Below the pieces are notes generated by a model, which did not search any database, was not told where the DNA came from, and worked only from the letters and a program-made list of their open reading frames with translations. Position numbers and translations under genes: made by a program. A DNA stretch of 64,000 nt from assembly GCA_034006985.1 (NCBI GenBank), contig JAVERT010000012.1:19141-83140 (forward strand), read 5' to 3'. Each line of letters opens with the position of its first letter. Positions within the stretch are counted from its first letter, which is position 1. The stretch is from Gudongella sp034006985. Lineage in GTDB: Bacteria; Bacillota; Clostridia; Tissierellales; Tissierellaceae. Below, piece after piece: positions 7,272-16,616 of this stretch.

Positions 7272-9047
7272 TTATTCAACCTCCTTGCCAAAGGATTCTA
7301 TTGCGCCGAATGGGCATACCTGAACGCAAACCTCGCATCCATTACACTGAGTTGTATCAATAGAAACAACATTGTCCTTCATCGAAATTGCAGGACAACC
7401 TATTTTTAAGCAAGTTTTACATTTTCTGCAAACTTCCTGGTTAACTTGCGAATAAAGGCCTTCTCTTTCCTTAATTACTGTCTTAATTAAAGCACAAGAT
7501 TGTTTTGTAACTATAACAAATGGTCCTTCTGCATCTATTGCAGATTTAACCGCCTCTTTATTTGCCGCCATATCATATGGATCTATAACTCTAATATTTT
7601 CATCTTTTATACCTATAGCTTTAACAAGTGCTACAAGATCTATAGTTGGTGATTCAATTCCTTTTACTGTTTTTCCTGTACCTGGGTTCTCTTGATGCCC
7701 CGTCATAGCAGTAATTCTATTATCTAGAATTACTGTAACCATGTTGCTTCCATTGTATACTGCATCAATCAGACCAGTTATTCCTGAGTGAAAGAATGTT
7801 GAATCTCCAACTACGCCAAAAGTTTTTTTATTTCTACCTGCTATCCTATTAGCTCTATCAAATCCAATACCCGCAGAAATTCCAGCACCCATACATATTA
7901 TTGTATCACCTACATTAAGTGGTTCCATCGCGCCAAGTGTGTAGCAACCAATATCTGAAGTTACATTTATTTTATTTTTGTGTTTTGACATTTCATAAAA
8001 TATGCCTCTGTGAGGACAACCTGCGCATAATGCAGGAGGTCTACTTGGAGCAGCTATTTCCATTGAATAACCTTCTTCTGGCTTTTCACCAAGAATAGCC
8101 TCTCTAATTATTTGTGGACTTATTTCACCACAAACTGAGAAAATTTCTTTTCCTATACATTTTATTCCCATAGCCTTTATATATTGTTCCATATATGGTT
8201 CATTTTCTTCAATTACATAAATAGTTTCAACCTCATCAGCAAACTCTATGAATTTTTTGTCTGGTAATGGCCAACTAAATCCAACCTTTAAATAGGATAC
8301 AGTATCCCCAAATACTTCCTTTGCATGTAGGTAACTTGCCCCTGCAGTTATAATCCCTATTTTTTTATCATTCCACTCGAATCTATTTAAATCAGTTGTG
8401 TTTGAGAATTCTTGAAGTTTTGGAATTCTTACCTCTTCCATCTCAATATGCTTAACTTTAGCATTTGCTGGTACCATTATGTATTTTTTTACGTCTTTTA
8501 CATACTCTTTTATTGGGTGTTCTATCCTATCCTCTAATTCTACTACACCTTTACTATGGCAAATTCTAGTTGTTACTTTAAATAATATTGGTGTATCAAA
8601 TTCTTCTGAAATATCAAAAGCTTGTTTCATAAAATCTTTACACTCCTGTGAATCAGAAGGCTCCATCAATGCTACCTTTGCATGTGGTGCTGTAAGTCTA
8701 TTATCCTGCTCATTTTGTGAACTGTGCATTCCAGGTTCATCAGCAGTAATTACTACTAAACCACCATTTACACCCTCGTATGCAATTGTATAAAGTGGAT
8801 CAGCTGCTACGTTAAGTCCAACATGCTTCATCGCAACCATAGCTCTAGCTCCTGCTATTGATGCTCCAGCCGCAACTTCTAATGCAACCTTTTCATTTGT
8901 CGACCATTCCGAATAAATTTCTTCGTATGTGGAAACGTTTTCCAGGATTTCAGTACTAGGCGTCCCAGGATATGCAGTTGCAACATGACAGCCAGCTTCG
9001 TAGGCGCCTCTGGCAATCGCTTCATTTCCCGTCAAAAGCTTTTTCAT
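7272..9047 (-). CDS. iorA: Indolepyruvate ferredoxin oxidoreductase subunit alpha
   Basis: A 591-residue thiamine-diphosphate enzyme. The N-terminal part starts with TGNEAIARGAYEAG, and PGTPSTEI marks the pyruvate-side domain. The TPP-binding segment is GDSTFFHSGI followed by ILDNRITAMTG (about residues 395-430). The C-terminus holds two ferredoxin-like 4Fe-4S sites, CRKCKTC...GCP and CNGCEVCVQVCP. It catalyses CoA-dependent decarboxylation of indolepyruvate and related 2-oxo acids, a step of aromatic amino-acid fermentation. It heads a two-gene operon with iorB; a GGGGAG ribosome site precedes the ATG. Confidence 0.96.
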   Translation of the reverse strand: MKKLLTGNEAIARGAYEAGCHVATAYPGTPSTEILENVSTYEEIYSEWSTNEKVALEVAAGASIAGARAMVAMKHVGLNVAADPLYTIAYEGVNGGLVVITADEPGMHSSQNEQDNRLTAPHAKVALMEPSDSQECKDFMKQAFDISEEFDTPILFKVTTRICHSKGVVELEDRIEHPIKEYVKDVKKYIMVPANAKVKHIEMEEVRIPKLQEFSNTTDLNRFEWNDKKIGIITAGASYLHAKEVFGDTVSYLKVGFSWPLPDKKFIEFADEVETIYVIEENEPYMEQYIKAMGIKCIGKEIFSVCGEISPQIIREAILGEKPEEGYSMEIAAPSRPPALCAGCPHRGIFYEMSKHKNKINVTSDIGCYTLGAMEPLNVGDTIICMGAGISAGIGFDRANRIAGRNKKTFGVVGDSTFFHSGITGLIDAVYNGSNMVTVILDNRITAMTGHQENPGTGKTVKGIESPTIDLVALVKAIGIKDENIRVIDPYDMAANKEAVKSAIDAEGPFVIVTKQSCALIKTVIKEREGLYSQVNQEVCRKCKTCLKIGCPAISMKDNVVSIDTTQCNGCEVCVQVCPFGAIESFGKEVE

Positions 9048-9114
9048 TTAACCACTCCCCATTTTAATATTATCATTATATATAAAAAAGTATACTCTTA
9101 TATCACTTTTTGTT

Positions 9115-9501
9115 TTAAGAATTATTTTTATTAGACTTCAACGCAAGTTCTTCTGGATCCTCACAATAGCTATCTATATTTTTAGCGCCAGACGTTAATT
9201 CCCAGTGCAATACAAATGTCAATACGACTCTAAGTATAGCAACTGCAGCTAGAATAAAAAATTCATCTAGAGTCCTAATAACAACTGTCTTTATAATCTC
9301 TGCAGCTAATTTAAATTCTAAGCTCAAGGCCATAGCCTTTGCAAAATCAATGGAAACATCATCACCTCTAAAATTGAATCCATTCTGGAAAAATTTAAAA
9401 ACTCCCCTTATAGCAGCGATTGCAATTATTAACACACCAATAAATTCTAGACTACTGCTAATATATGGAACAATAAACTCCAGTAAATGCTCAATAATCA
9501 A
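9115..9501 (-). CDS. DUF1622 family membrane protein
   Basis: A 128-residue protein with three predicted membrane helices (about residues 5-35, 60-80 and 83-105) and a family-typical middle, AKAMALSLEFKLAAEIIKTV. It matches the DUF1622 family, which has no assigned function. The start is TTG (9499-9501), chosen because an AGGAGAGG site lies 5 bases upstream. The tail after residue 110 is polar and probably cytoplasmic. It stands alone between iorA and the stress protein. Confidence 0.75.
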   Translation of the reverse strand: MIIEHLLEFIVPYISSSLEFIGVLIIAIAAIRGVFKFFQNGFNFRGDDVSIDFAKAMALSLEFKLAAEIIKTVVIRTLDEFFILAAVAILRVVLTFVLHWELTSGAKNIDSYCEDPEELALKSNKNNS

Positions 9502-9587
9502 TATAACCTCTCCTTAAATGCATATTTTATGTAGCTTCTTATTGTCTATTTTATCACAACAACAAATTATTTCCAAAGCTAATTTTT

Positions 9588-9627
9588 ACAAAAAAACAAC
9601 ACCTACTAAAACTAGTAAGTGCTGTTA
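9588..9627 (-). terminator. Terminator of the universal stress protein gene
   Basis: On the minus strand a 14-bp stem (AACAGCACTTACTA with its partner, two G-U pairs) and a 4-base loop run into a T-tract, 14 bases past the usp stop. Confidence 0.75.
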
Positions 9628-9639
9628 TCAAAACAATGA

Positions 9640-10062
9640 TTATTTAACTAGCATTACAGATATTTTTACGTGATGTATTACTTTATCCGAAACACTTCCC
9701 AGCAACGTTCTCGAAAACGCACCCAAACCTCTACTTCCCATAATAAGTAAATCGTAATTTCCTTCTTCTGCAAGTTTTACTATTTCCTCTACAACATCTC
9801 CTGTTTTATAGACTGTTTCAAACTTGCCTTTGAAATCTGCAAATATTTCCTCTGCTTCTTTTAAAACATCCTTGGATCTTTCCATTTCAGCTTTCCCAAG
9901 CTCAGATTTTATCGCTTTATTGTGAGAATATATATTGTCATACAAAGTTACAATCGAAAGTGCAGTTACTTCACTTCCCATATCTGTTGCAATTTGTTTT
10001 GCTTTAAATAAAGCTTTTTGAGAGTATTTAGAGCCATCCGTTGCTACTAAGATTTTTTTCAT
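9640..10062 (-). CDS. Universal stress protein (UspA family)
   Basis: A 140-residue single-domain UspA protein. It begins MKKILVATDGSKYSQKALF and ends with the ATP-binding G-2x-G-9x-G(S/T) pattern in MGSRGLGAFSRTLLGSVS, so it is likely the ATP-binding subtype. The open frame extends 16 codons upstream, but AAGGAGG lies inside that extension 9 bases before the ATG at 10060-10062, which is taken as the start. It probably acts in the cytoplasm under stress; the precise role is unknown. Flanked by its own terminator. Confidence 0.92.
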   Translation of the reverse strand: MKKILVATDGSKYSQKALFKAKQIATDMGSEVTALSIVTLYDNIYSHNKAIKSELGKAEMERSKDVLKEAEEIFADFKGKFETVYKTGDVVEEIVKLAEEGNYDLLIMGSRGLGAFSRTLLGSVSDKVIHHVKISVMLVK

Positions 10063-10108
10063 CTTAAACCCCTCCTTTTGTATACTTATACCCATATTGA
10101 GCAAACTC

Positions 10109-10142
10109 AAAAAAGAGCATTGTAAAAGAATGCTCTTTTTTA
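10109..10142 (-). terminator. Terminator of the 832-residue lipoprotein gene
   Basis: A strong hairpin, AAGAGCATT / AATGCTCTT with a 7-base loop, flanked by A and T runs on both sides, so it can work in both directions. It lies 8 bases past the lipoprotein stop. Confidence 0.85.
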
Positions 10143-10149
10143 GAATATT

Positions 10150-12648
10150 TTATTTAATTGGATACTTGAAATAAATTGTTTGTTTGCTTCCAGCACTAAA
10201 ATCTCCTGGAAAATCTATATCTGCTGTCCACGATTCATCTTTTTCCACTTCATCCTCCCAAACGGTATGAGCTTTATTCGATTCTTGACCAGATGAACTT
10301 GCTGATATTGATTCAAAATTAAGATAAATATCTGTGGTCTTCATATTGTCTATTTCAGTTTCATAGAGAACTACATCTTTAGAATCATCTATCTTTGTAC
10401 TCCCAGCGAATATTTGCAGATTCCCTGCAGATTTATAATTAACTACTATTACCTTATTGGAGGTTACCGTCGCTGTTTCAAATAATGCCGGCATATTTTC
10501 TTGTGTAGAATTTATTGTTACAGTTACTGTCACATCATAGCTGTATGTTCCAGTCCCAGTCAATAAAACTGCCTTAGTATTCGTATCCTTAACAGGAAGT
10601 TCTCTATTTTGAGTGAAATCTAAATTCATCGTAAAATCATTTACAACGTAGTTATAATTTGACTCCATAACTAGATTTTCTTCCTTTCTTGAAATAGTTT
10701 CACCACTCCAACTTCCACTTAATGATGTATTAACAATATTATCCTTTGGTATAGGAATCGGATTCTGACTTAATAAATGCTTTAATGGGAACATGGAAGA
10801 TGTTGCAGTATAGAGACTCTTATAATCATCTTCAAAAACAATTCCTGAACTTTGTAAAATTTCTTCTCCAGAATTTTCCATAATCAAACTAGTTAGTCTC
10901 TCCTCACTTGTTATTATAACTTCAGTATTAGGTACAGATATTACAAAATCTACCTTTAATTCCTCATCCCCATTCTCCAAAGCTGCTTTATTCGGATAGA
11001 GATACAACTCACTTGGTGCACCTGCTTGCATATGAGAAAGCACAGTAAAACTAGCTTTCAATTCACCTTTATTATTTATTCTACCTGTCCATTGATCTTT
11101 GTCTGTTTCATCTGATAATGGTCCAAAACGAACATAGTATCCTGAGTATTTAGGATTCTCACCTGTATATTTTTCAATTATATCCATGGTCACCTTCTGA
11201 TTAAGTTTTCTTGCAAGCGTCTCTAGGGCTCTTCTGTAGTTTTCTTGTTGCTGATTTAAATGTTCTATTTCCATTCTTGCAAATACTGATTTTAAAAGAC
11301 CTGTAGCAAGATTGGTTTTAAAATCATTTGCTATAGCAATTTTGTCCTCTTCTAATAAACCTCCCAGTGTAGAAAAGCCTGTATTCATAGCTAATGTTTG
11401 ATATTCTCCGATAGTTGTATCATCCTCTTTCCAAAACTTATTTGTATAAGTATCTACCTCAACCTCAACATTTTTCTTAAATTCCTCTGCATTAATTGAT
11501 TCCCTCTCTATCTCTCGCATAATCCTATACCAATCTCTCGCATTTCGCTTATTTTTTGTATCGTTATAGTATATTTTATAAGCTTCTGCATAAATATCCT
11601 TTCTCCCACTTAATGCTTCTTGAATAAACCAACTTAGTGAAAAGTCTATCGCAAATACACTAACCATTGCAGCAGACATTAATGCGTTTCCAAAAACAGA
11701 TACAGATAAGTTGTATACGTTTTTTAATGCATTTGCCACCATGACATCTTTTTCTCCTTTGTCATAGTCATATGCAAGTTGAGCTACTGCTACTACTGCA
11801 CCTACATGTGTAAATGCACTCCCTAGATCATCAAGAAAATCAGTAGTATAAGCCAAGCTAGAAAGACTCATTACTGCTCCTGAAAAATTAAGTACATCAT
11901 TAGTCATAGTCATTCCCAAATCCAAAGCCTTTTGACCAGGTGTAAGGTCTTGATTTATAGCCTCTAAAATGACATCACTATGAATGCCCCTAATAGCATC
12001 TGGTAATACTGGTATTGCAAATATTTGATTAATTCTTGTGTATCTTGTATTTTCTCCTTTTAAAACAAAGCAACTGTATATTGAAAGGTGATTTGTACTT
12101 ATTATAACTTCATTTGTTTGATCATTGCGTGAAAAAGCTACTGGTTCCCACGTATTTTTTTCTTCATCAAAATATCCAGCTCCAACAGCATCTTCTTCTG
12201 TAGCTTCTTCTGGATATGGAATTGTAATTTGGATTATTCCATTTTCTTCTGAATAACCATCCAATGTTACATTGTAGGCATTCATACTAGCACCTTCCCA
12301 CGCTGGAGGAAGTATAACCGGTTCTATTTTAAGCTTTAATGGTTCTTCTATAAATTCAGGTGTAAGACTTACAGAAATTCCACTATAGGAAAACACACTA
12401 ATTTCAGAATCTATAATCGATTCCTTTATTCCAAAGCTACTTTCTGTATCTGGCTTTATCGACCAATCTGTTGGTTCAACTATCCATGGAGATGTATTGG
12501 TTCCAAATTCATACTCTTGTGGTATCTCTGAAAGATCTTCAGTATTCGCTATTGGCTCGGGCACACTTTTTGCAGCTGGCGAGCTACACGCTGTAAGTAA
12601 CAATACTAGGACAAGTACAAGTGAAATAAGCTTTTTATAACTTAACAT
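10150..12648 (-). CDS. Large secreted lipoprotein, function unknown
   Basis: An 832-residue protein with a lipoprotein signal: hydrophobic stretch LISLVLVLVLLLTAC and the lipobox Cys at residue 21, so it should be anchored on the outer face of the membrane. Residues 60-200 look like a beta-rich domain (IQITIPYPEEATEEDAVG, then IYSCFVLKGEN); residues 240-350 contain small-residue-rich stretches; the C-terminal 250 residues are again beta-rich. I recognise no catalytic motif. It is a single gene with a hairpin terminator behind it and a 180-base upstream gap shared with the divergent formamidase gene. Confidence 0.8.
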   Translation of the reverse strand: MLSYKKLISLVLVLVLLLTACSSPAAKSVPEPIANTEDLSEIPQEYEFGTNTSPWIVEPTDWSIKPDTESSFGIKESIIDSEISVFSYSGISVSLTPEFIEEPLKLKIEPVILPPAWEGASMNAYNVTLDGYSEENGIIQITIPYPEEATEEDAVGAGYFDEEKNTWEPVAFSRNDQTNEVIISTNHLSIYSCFVLKGENTRYTRINQIFAIPVLPDAIRGIHSDVILEAINQDLTPGQKALDLGMTMTNDVLNFSGAVMSLSSLAYTTDFLDDLGSAFTHVGAVVAVAQLAYDYDKGEKDVMVANALKNVYNLSVSVFGNALMSAAMVSVFAIDFSLSWFIQEALSGRKDIYAEAYKIYYNDTKNKRNARDWYRIMREIERESINAEEFKKNVEVEVDTYTNKFWKEDDTTIGEYQTLAMNTGFSTLGGLLEEDKIAIANDFKTNLATGLLKSVFARMEIEHLNQQQENYRRALETLARKLNQKVTMDIIEKYTGENPKYSGYYVRFGPLSDETDKDQWTGRINNKGELKASFTVLSHMQAGAPSELYLYPNKAALENGDEELKVDFVISVPNTEVIITSEERLTSLIMENSGEEILQSSGIVFEDDYKSLYTATSSMFPLKHLLSQNPIPIPKDNIVNTSLSGSWSGETISRKEENLVMESNYNYVVNDFTMNLDFTQNRELPVKDTNTKAVLLTGTGTYSYDVTVTVTINSTQENMPALFETATVTSNKVIVVNYKSAGNLQIFAGSTKIDDSKDVVLYETEIDNMKTTDIYLNFESISASSSGQESNKAHTVWEDEVEKDESWTADIDFPGDFSAGSKQTIYFKYPIK

Positions 12649-12783
12649 ACCAACACCTCCTATACTTTAACGGTTTCAATCGATAAACTCCTACTTTGAT
12701 TATAATAAAAAATCAATTATTTAACAATAAGATATATTTGCATTGTCATATAGAGTGACAAAGACTTTATTGTAACTATTTGA

Positions 12784-12789
12784 TATAAT
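12784..12789 (+). promoter_or_regulatory. Possible -10 box before the formamidase gene
   Basis: A perfect TATAAT lies about 40 bases upstream of the start codon in the 180-base gap between divergent genes. I see no convincing -35 box at the usual distance, so an activator may be needed. Nothing else stands out in the gap. Confidence 0.35.
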
Positions 12790-12830
12790 GGTCGTGATAT
12801 AGAATTACGTAAATACATAAGGAGGCAAAA

Positions 12831-13472
12831 ATGAAAATAATTGATCTTACTCATTATATATCAGAAGATATGCCGGTTTATCCTGGTACTGATGCTCCAA
12901 AATTACAGGTTGCTAACACTTATGAAAAAGACGGATTTAAAGAAACCTTGATGATAATGTACACTCATACAGGTACTCATATGGACCCACCTGCACATAT
13001 CTTTGAAGGAAAAACTACTTTGGACCAATTTCCCATTGAGCAATTTGTAGGTAAAGCTTTAGTAATTGATTGCAACGATTTAAAAGAAGGCGATAAAATT
13101 CAAATGAAACATATTAATCGTGAATTGGCTGATAAAGCAGAATTTTTGCTATTCTACACTGGTTGGGAAAAATACTGGGGAACTGATAAATTCTTTGGTA
13201 ATTATCCCTGTATAGATGGTGAAGTAGTAAATTATATTATCGACCAGAATAAAAAAGGTGTCGGCTTAGACACAATAGGAATAGACCCTATTAGTGATGG
13301 AAATTTAACAATACACAAAAAATTATTCCATAACAATGAAATGATAATAATTGAGAATTTAATGAACTTAGATAAGCTTGGATCAGAGTTATTTACATTT
13401 ATAGCCCTACCACTAAAACATGTCAATGCAGATGGATCTCCTATAAGAGCTATAGCTATTTTGGAGGAATAA
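12831..13472 (+). CDS. Cyclase/kynurenine formamidase-type hydrolase
   Basis: A 213-residue member of the cyclase family (PF04199-type). The metal-binding signature HTGTHMDPPAHIF is at about residues 45-57, preceded by DLTHYISEDMPVYPG and followed by GIDPISDG, which fits KynB-like formamidases and relatives. KynB releases formate from N-formylkynurenine during tryptophan breakdown; other members hydrolyse isatin or cyclic amides, so the substrate is unsure. It has an AAGGAGG site and ends directly against the kinase gene (the TAA is followed at once by ATG), so it is co-transcribed with the two-component genes. Confidence 0.85.
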   Translation: MKIIDLTHYISEDMPVYPGTDAPKLQVANTYEKDGFKETLMIMYTHTGTHMDPPAHIFEGKTTLDQFPIEQFVGKALVIDCNDLKEGDKIQMKHINRELADKAEFLLFYTGWEKYWGTDKFFGNYPCIDGEVVNYIIDQNKKGVGLDTIGIDPISDGNLTIHKKLFHNNEMIIIENLMNLDKLGSELFTFIALPLKHVNADGSPIRAIAILEE

Positions 13473-15050
13473 ATGAAAAAAATATTATTTTTATCTGTTT
13501 TATTAACTGCCATATTTCTCAAACCATCAATCTCATCTGCTACAATCTACAGAGTTGCTGGTGACAGAGATTTTCCACCATATGAATATGTCGATTCCGA
13601 TAATAGGTTTAAGGGTTTCAATGTTGACCTGATTAAAGCAATCGGTCTTGTTACGGGAATGGAATTTGAATTTATTCCCATGAAGTGGGAGGATACTTAT
13701 GTATCAGTTCATCAAGGAAATGCTGATATAATTCAAGGTATGAAAGAATCAGAAGAAAGAAAAGACAAATTCTTATTTTCAGATTCGCTACTGATGAATT
13801 CCCAATCAATATTTGTACTTGATAATAATGCAGATATCAGAAACGACAATGATCTTGAGGGTAAACTTGTCGCTTTAAATAAAGAGGATACTGTCTTGAA
13901 AGAAATTAGTGCAATTAATAACGCAAGAATAATTGAATATGCTTCCTTGGGAGAAGCTCTCGACAGCTTGTTAGATGGTGATGTAGATGCTTTAGTTGGA
14001 AATACTCTTACAGTCAACTATCTGTGCAAAGAGAAAAATTCAATAGATCTTGTAAAAATTGTCGGAGATACAATTAACGAACAGAAGTATTCGATAGCTG
14101 TTCATAAGAATAATATAGCGTTAATGGAAATGCTGAATAAAGGTATTTATGAAATACAGAAAAACGGTATGTACGATTCATTATATAGAAAATGGTTTGG
14201 TACACCTATTAAGAATACCAAAACAAATTATCAGTTATTGTTGAATTTTTTAATTGGGACAATGCTTGCACTAATAACCCTAATATTTATAATAAAAAGC
14301 ACCAATAACAAACTCAAGGAAATTATAGATGCAAAAACTGAAGAACATAAGGCTTTGATGTACGAACTTAGGCAATACGATAAATTACAATTTATGAATC
14401 AAATAATTTCATCCATTGCCCATGAAATAAGAAATCCACTAACCTCAGTAAAAATATATACAGATCAGATTAAAAACAAGTTGGATAATAAAGAATTTAT
14501 GCTAGCTGCCTCAGAAGATATACCACAAGAAATTGACAGAATAGATGGGCTAATCAAGGAATTTATGGAATATACTTCACCAAGAAAACCAATTATTACT
14601 AATATAAATTTATATGAAGAAATAATGAGCTCCATCAAGCTTGTTAAGTTTCATATTAATAAGATAAGAATTGATGTCCAAATCGAAAAGTCTATTTATA
14701 TAAAATTTGACCATTCACAATTTAAGCAAATTATAATCAACATACTTCTTAATAGTAATGATGCTGTCAAAGATTCAGTAGATCCAATAATTAAGATACG
14801 CGCAGAAAAATTAGATGAACTCATTTTACTAAGTTTTATTGACAACGGCTACGGTATGAAAAGTTCAGATCTTCAGTATATTTTTGAACCTTTTTATACT
14901 ACAAAAGATTATGGAAATGGTGTTGGGATGTTTGTCGTTAAGCAGATGATAGTTGATAACGGTGGGCAAATAACTGCCGAAAGTGATGGTGAAAACATGG
15001 GAATGTTTATAAAACTACTACTTAAGAAGGGAGATGATTCTAATGAATAA
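13473..15050 (+). CDS. Histidine kinase with periplasmic solute-binding sensor domain
   Basis: A 525-residue membrane kinase. It has a signal peptide (1-22), an amino-acid-binding-type SBP_bac_3 domain (about 25-245: YRVAGDRDFPPYEYVD, GFNVDLIKAIG, GNADIIQGM) and one membrane helix (about 260-280). Next comes a HisKA segment with the phospho-acceptor in IAHEIRNPLTSVKIY, then an ATPase domain with N box (IILNSNDAV-like), DNGYGM and GNGVGMFVVKQM. The SBP domain should sense a small extracellular solute, plausibly an amino acid or dicarboxylate. It overlaps the regulator gene by 8 bases, so they form a pair. Confidence 0.93.
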   Translation: MKKILFLSVLLTAIFLKPSISSATIYRVAGDRDFPPYEYVDSDNRFKGFNVDLIKAIGLVTGMEFEFIPMKWEDTYVSVHQGNADIIQGMKESEERKDKFLFSDSLLMNSQSIFVLDNNADIRNDNDLEGKLVALNKEDTVLKEISAINNARIIEYASLGEALDSLLDGDVDALVGNTLTVNYLCKEKNSIDLVKIVGDTINEQKYSIAVHKNNIALMEMLNKGIYEIQKNGMYDSLYRKWFGTPIKNTKTNYQLLLNFLIGTMLALITLIFIIKSTNNKLKEIIDAKTEEHKALMYELRQYDKLQFMNQIISSIAHEIRNPLTSVKIYTDQIKNKLDNKEFMLAASEDIPQEIDRIDGLIKEFMEYTSPRKPIITNINLYEEIMSSIKLVKFHINKIRIDVQIEKSIYIKFDHSQFKQIIINILLNSNDAVKDSVDPIIKIRAEKLDELILLSFIDNGYGMKSSDLQYIFEPFYTTKDYGNGVGMFVVKQMIVDNGGQITAESDGENMGMFIKLLLKKGDDSNE

Positions 15051-16383
15051 ACTGCTTATAGTAGATGACGAGCCTAAAATACTAAGATCACTTAAGTTCC
15101 TACTTGAGGAAGACTTTGAAGTATATACAAGTGACAATTCTACAGATGCTTTTGATATATTCTGTGAAAAAAACATATCTCTGGTTCTCCTTGATTTAAG
15201 ATTAAAAAATGACAATGGTTTGGATTTGATGCGGAAATTCTTGGATTTTGAACCAAACGCTATCATTATAATAATGACTGCTTATTCTACTTTAGAAAAT
15301 TCAATAAAAGCAATTAAATCCGGAGCGTATTACTTCATTACTAAGCCAGTCGATAACGAAGAGCTTAAACTATTGCTTCACACTGCCAACGAAAAACTGG
15401 ACATGGTCAAAAAAATACATGACCTTGAGGGGTATATAAAAAAAGATATAATTGGGAACTCTATTCTCATTAAAAAAATAAACCAAGTTATTGATAAAGT
15501 TAAAGATACAAATGCAACCATATTAATCACTGGGGAAAGTGGTACTGGAAAGGAATTAATTGCACAAAAAATCCACGGAACCAGTAACCGATCTAAGCAG
15601 CCCTATGTAGCCATAAACTGCGCTGCAATACCAGGAGAGCTCCTAGAGAGCGAACTTTTTGGCTATAAAAAAGGATCTTTTACCGGTGCTCATAAGGATG
15701 AACTCGGAGTAATAAAAAAGGCAGACAAAGGAACTCTTATCCTTGATGAAATTGGAGAGATGGACTTGAGGCTACAATCAAAATTATTACGCTTTCTCCA
15801 AGATAAGGAAGTAAGACCCGTAGGAGGAGCTCAAAGTTGCAAAGTTGATGTAAGGATAATTTGCATTACCAACAGAAATCTTAAAAAAGAGGTTGAGGTA
15901 GGTAATTTTAGAGAAGACCTTTTTTATAGAATTAATGTAATTAATATTGTCACTCCTCTATTAAGAGAGCGAATTGAAGATTTGAAGTATCTTGTACCTT
16001 ACTTTATAGATAAATATAACATTTCCTATAGCAGGCATGTTAAGGGAATCACTGATGATGCCTATAATATTCTGAGTAATTATAACTTCCAGGGAAATAT
16101 CAGAGAACTCGAAAATATTATCCAAAGATCAGTCTTGCTAACTGTTTCAGAATATGTAGATGTTGACTCATTACACCTTAGTCCTCAAAAACAAATAAAT
16201 GTAGACACTAACTCCTTTGATAGTTTCATTAAAATTCACAAAGGGGAAAACATGAAAGAAATAGAAAAGAAGGTCCTCGAATTTGCTCTAAACAACAACA
16301 ATGGAAATAGAAAGTGGACCGCTGAAAGTTTAGGCATAGGAGAAAGAACCCTAAGATATAAAATAAAGGAATATAACCTGTAA
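15043..16383 (+). CDS. Sigma-54-dependent response regulator (NtrC family)
   Basis: A 446-residue regulator: receiver domain (1-120, LLIVDDEP start, phospho-Asp in LVLLDLRL, TAYSTLE, TKPVDNEE), AAA+ domain (about 135-370) with Walker A GESGTGKE, the sigma-54 contact loop GSFTGA, and Walker B LILDEIGEM, then a Fis-type helix-turn-helix at the end (GNRKWTAESLGIGERTLRYKI). An in-frame ATG at 15034 is possible, but the ATG at 15043 has the better spacing to GGAG. A -24/-12 promoter directly downstream, in front of gltS, is its likely target. Confidence 0.95.
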   Translation: MNKLLIVDDEPKILRSLKFLLEEDFEVYTSDNSTDAFDIFCEKNISLVLLDLRLKNDNGLDLMRKFLDFEPNAIIIIMTAYSTLENSIKAIKSGAYYFITKPVDNEELKLLLHTANEKLDMVKKIHDLEGYIKKDIIGNSILIKKINQVIDKVKDTNATILITGESGTGKELIAQKIHGTSNRSKQPYVAINCAAIPGELLESELFGYKKGSFTGAHKDELGVIKKADKGTLILDEIGEMDLRLQSKLLRFLQDKEVRPVGGAQSCKVDVRIICITNRNLKKEVEVGNFREDLFYRINVINIVTPLLRERIEDLKYLVPYFIDKYNISYSRHVKGITDDAYNILSNYNFQGNIRELENIIQRSVLLTVSEYVDVDSLHLSPQKQINVDTNSFDSFIKIHKGENMKEIEKKVLEFALNNNNGNRKWTAESLGIGERTLRYKIKEYNL

Positions 16384-16431
16384 AAAAGCCCTGCAAAATT
16401 TGCACTATGCAAAATTTGCAGGGCTTTTTTA
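16384..16431 (+). terminator. Strong terminator after the regulator gene
   Basis: A long, nearly perfect inverted repeat (GCCCTGCAAAATTTGCA and its partner, one internal mismatch) runs into TTTTTT. It separates the signalling genes from the gltS operon, so gltS needs its own promoter. Confidence 0.93.
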
Positions 16432-16507
16432 TGCAAAATATAGCTTGAATTTCCCTCCATAACTCCAGAATCCTGTATAATCCTACTCCCAGCTTACTCC
16501 ATATATA

Positions 16508-16524
16508 TTGGCATAGAAAATGCA
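16508..16524 (+). promoter_or_regulatory. Sigma-54 (-24/-12) promoter of gltS-ftcD
   Basis: The sequence TTGGCATAGAAAATGCA fits the consensus TTGGCAC-N5-TTGCA with the invariant GG and GC at the exact 10-base spacing. It lies between the terminator of an NtrC-type regulator gene and gltS, about 90 bases before the start codon. Confidence 0.8.
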
Positions 16525-16616
16525 ATACATGAAAGTATAATTATTATAATTTAAAAAATTTTAATATAAGGAGGATAGCAAAAAATCCCAAACTAATTTA
16601 AAACAAGGAGGATGTC

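Noticed and set aside
16236..16525. Minus-strand open frames of 74 and 98 codons over the end of the sigma-54 regulator and its terminator.
   Set aside because: They run through a strong terminator hairpin and antisense to a conserved domain; no plausible start.
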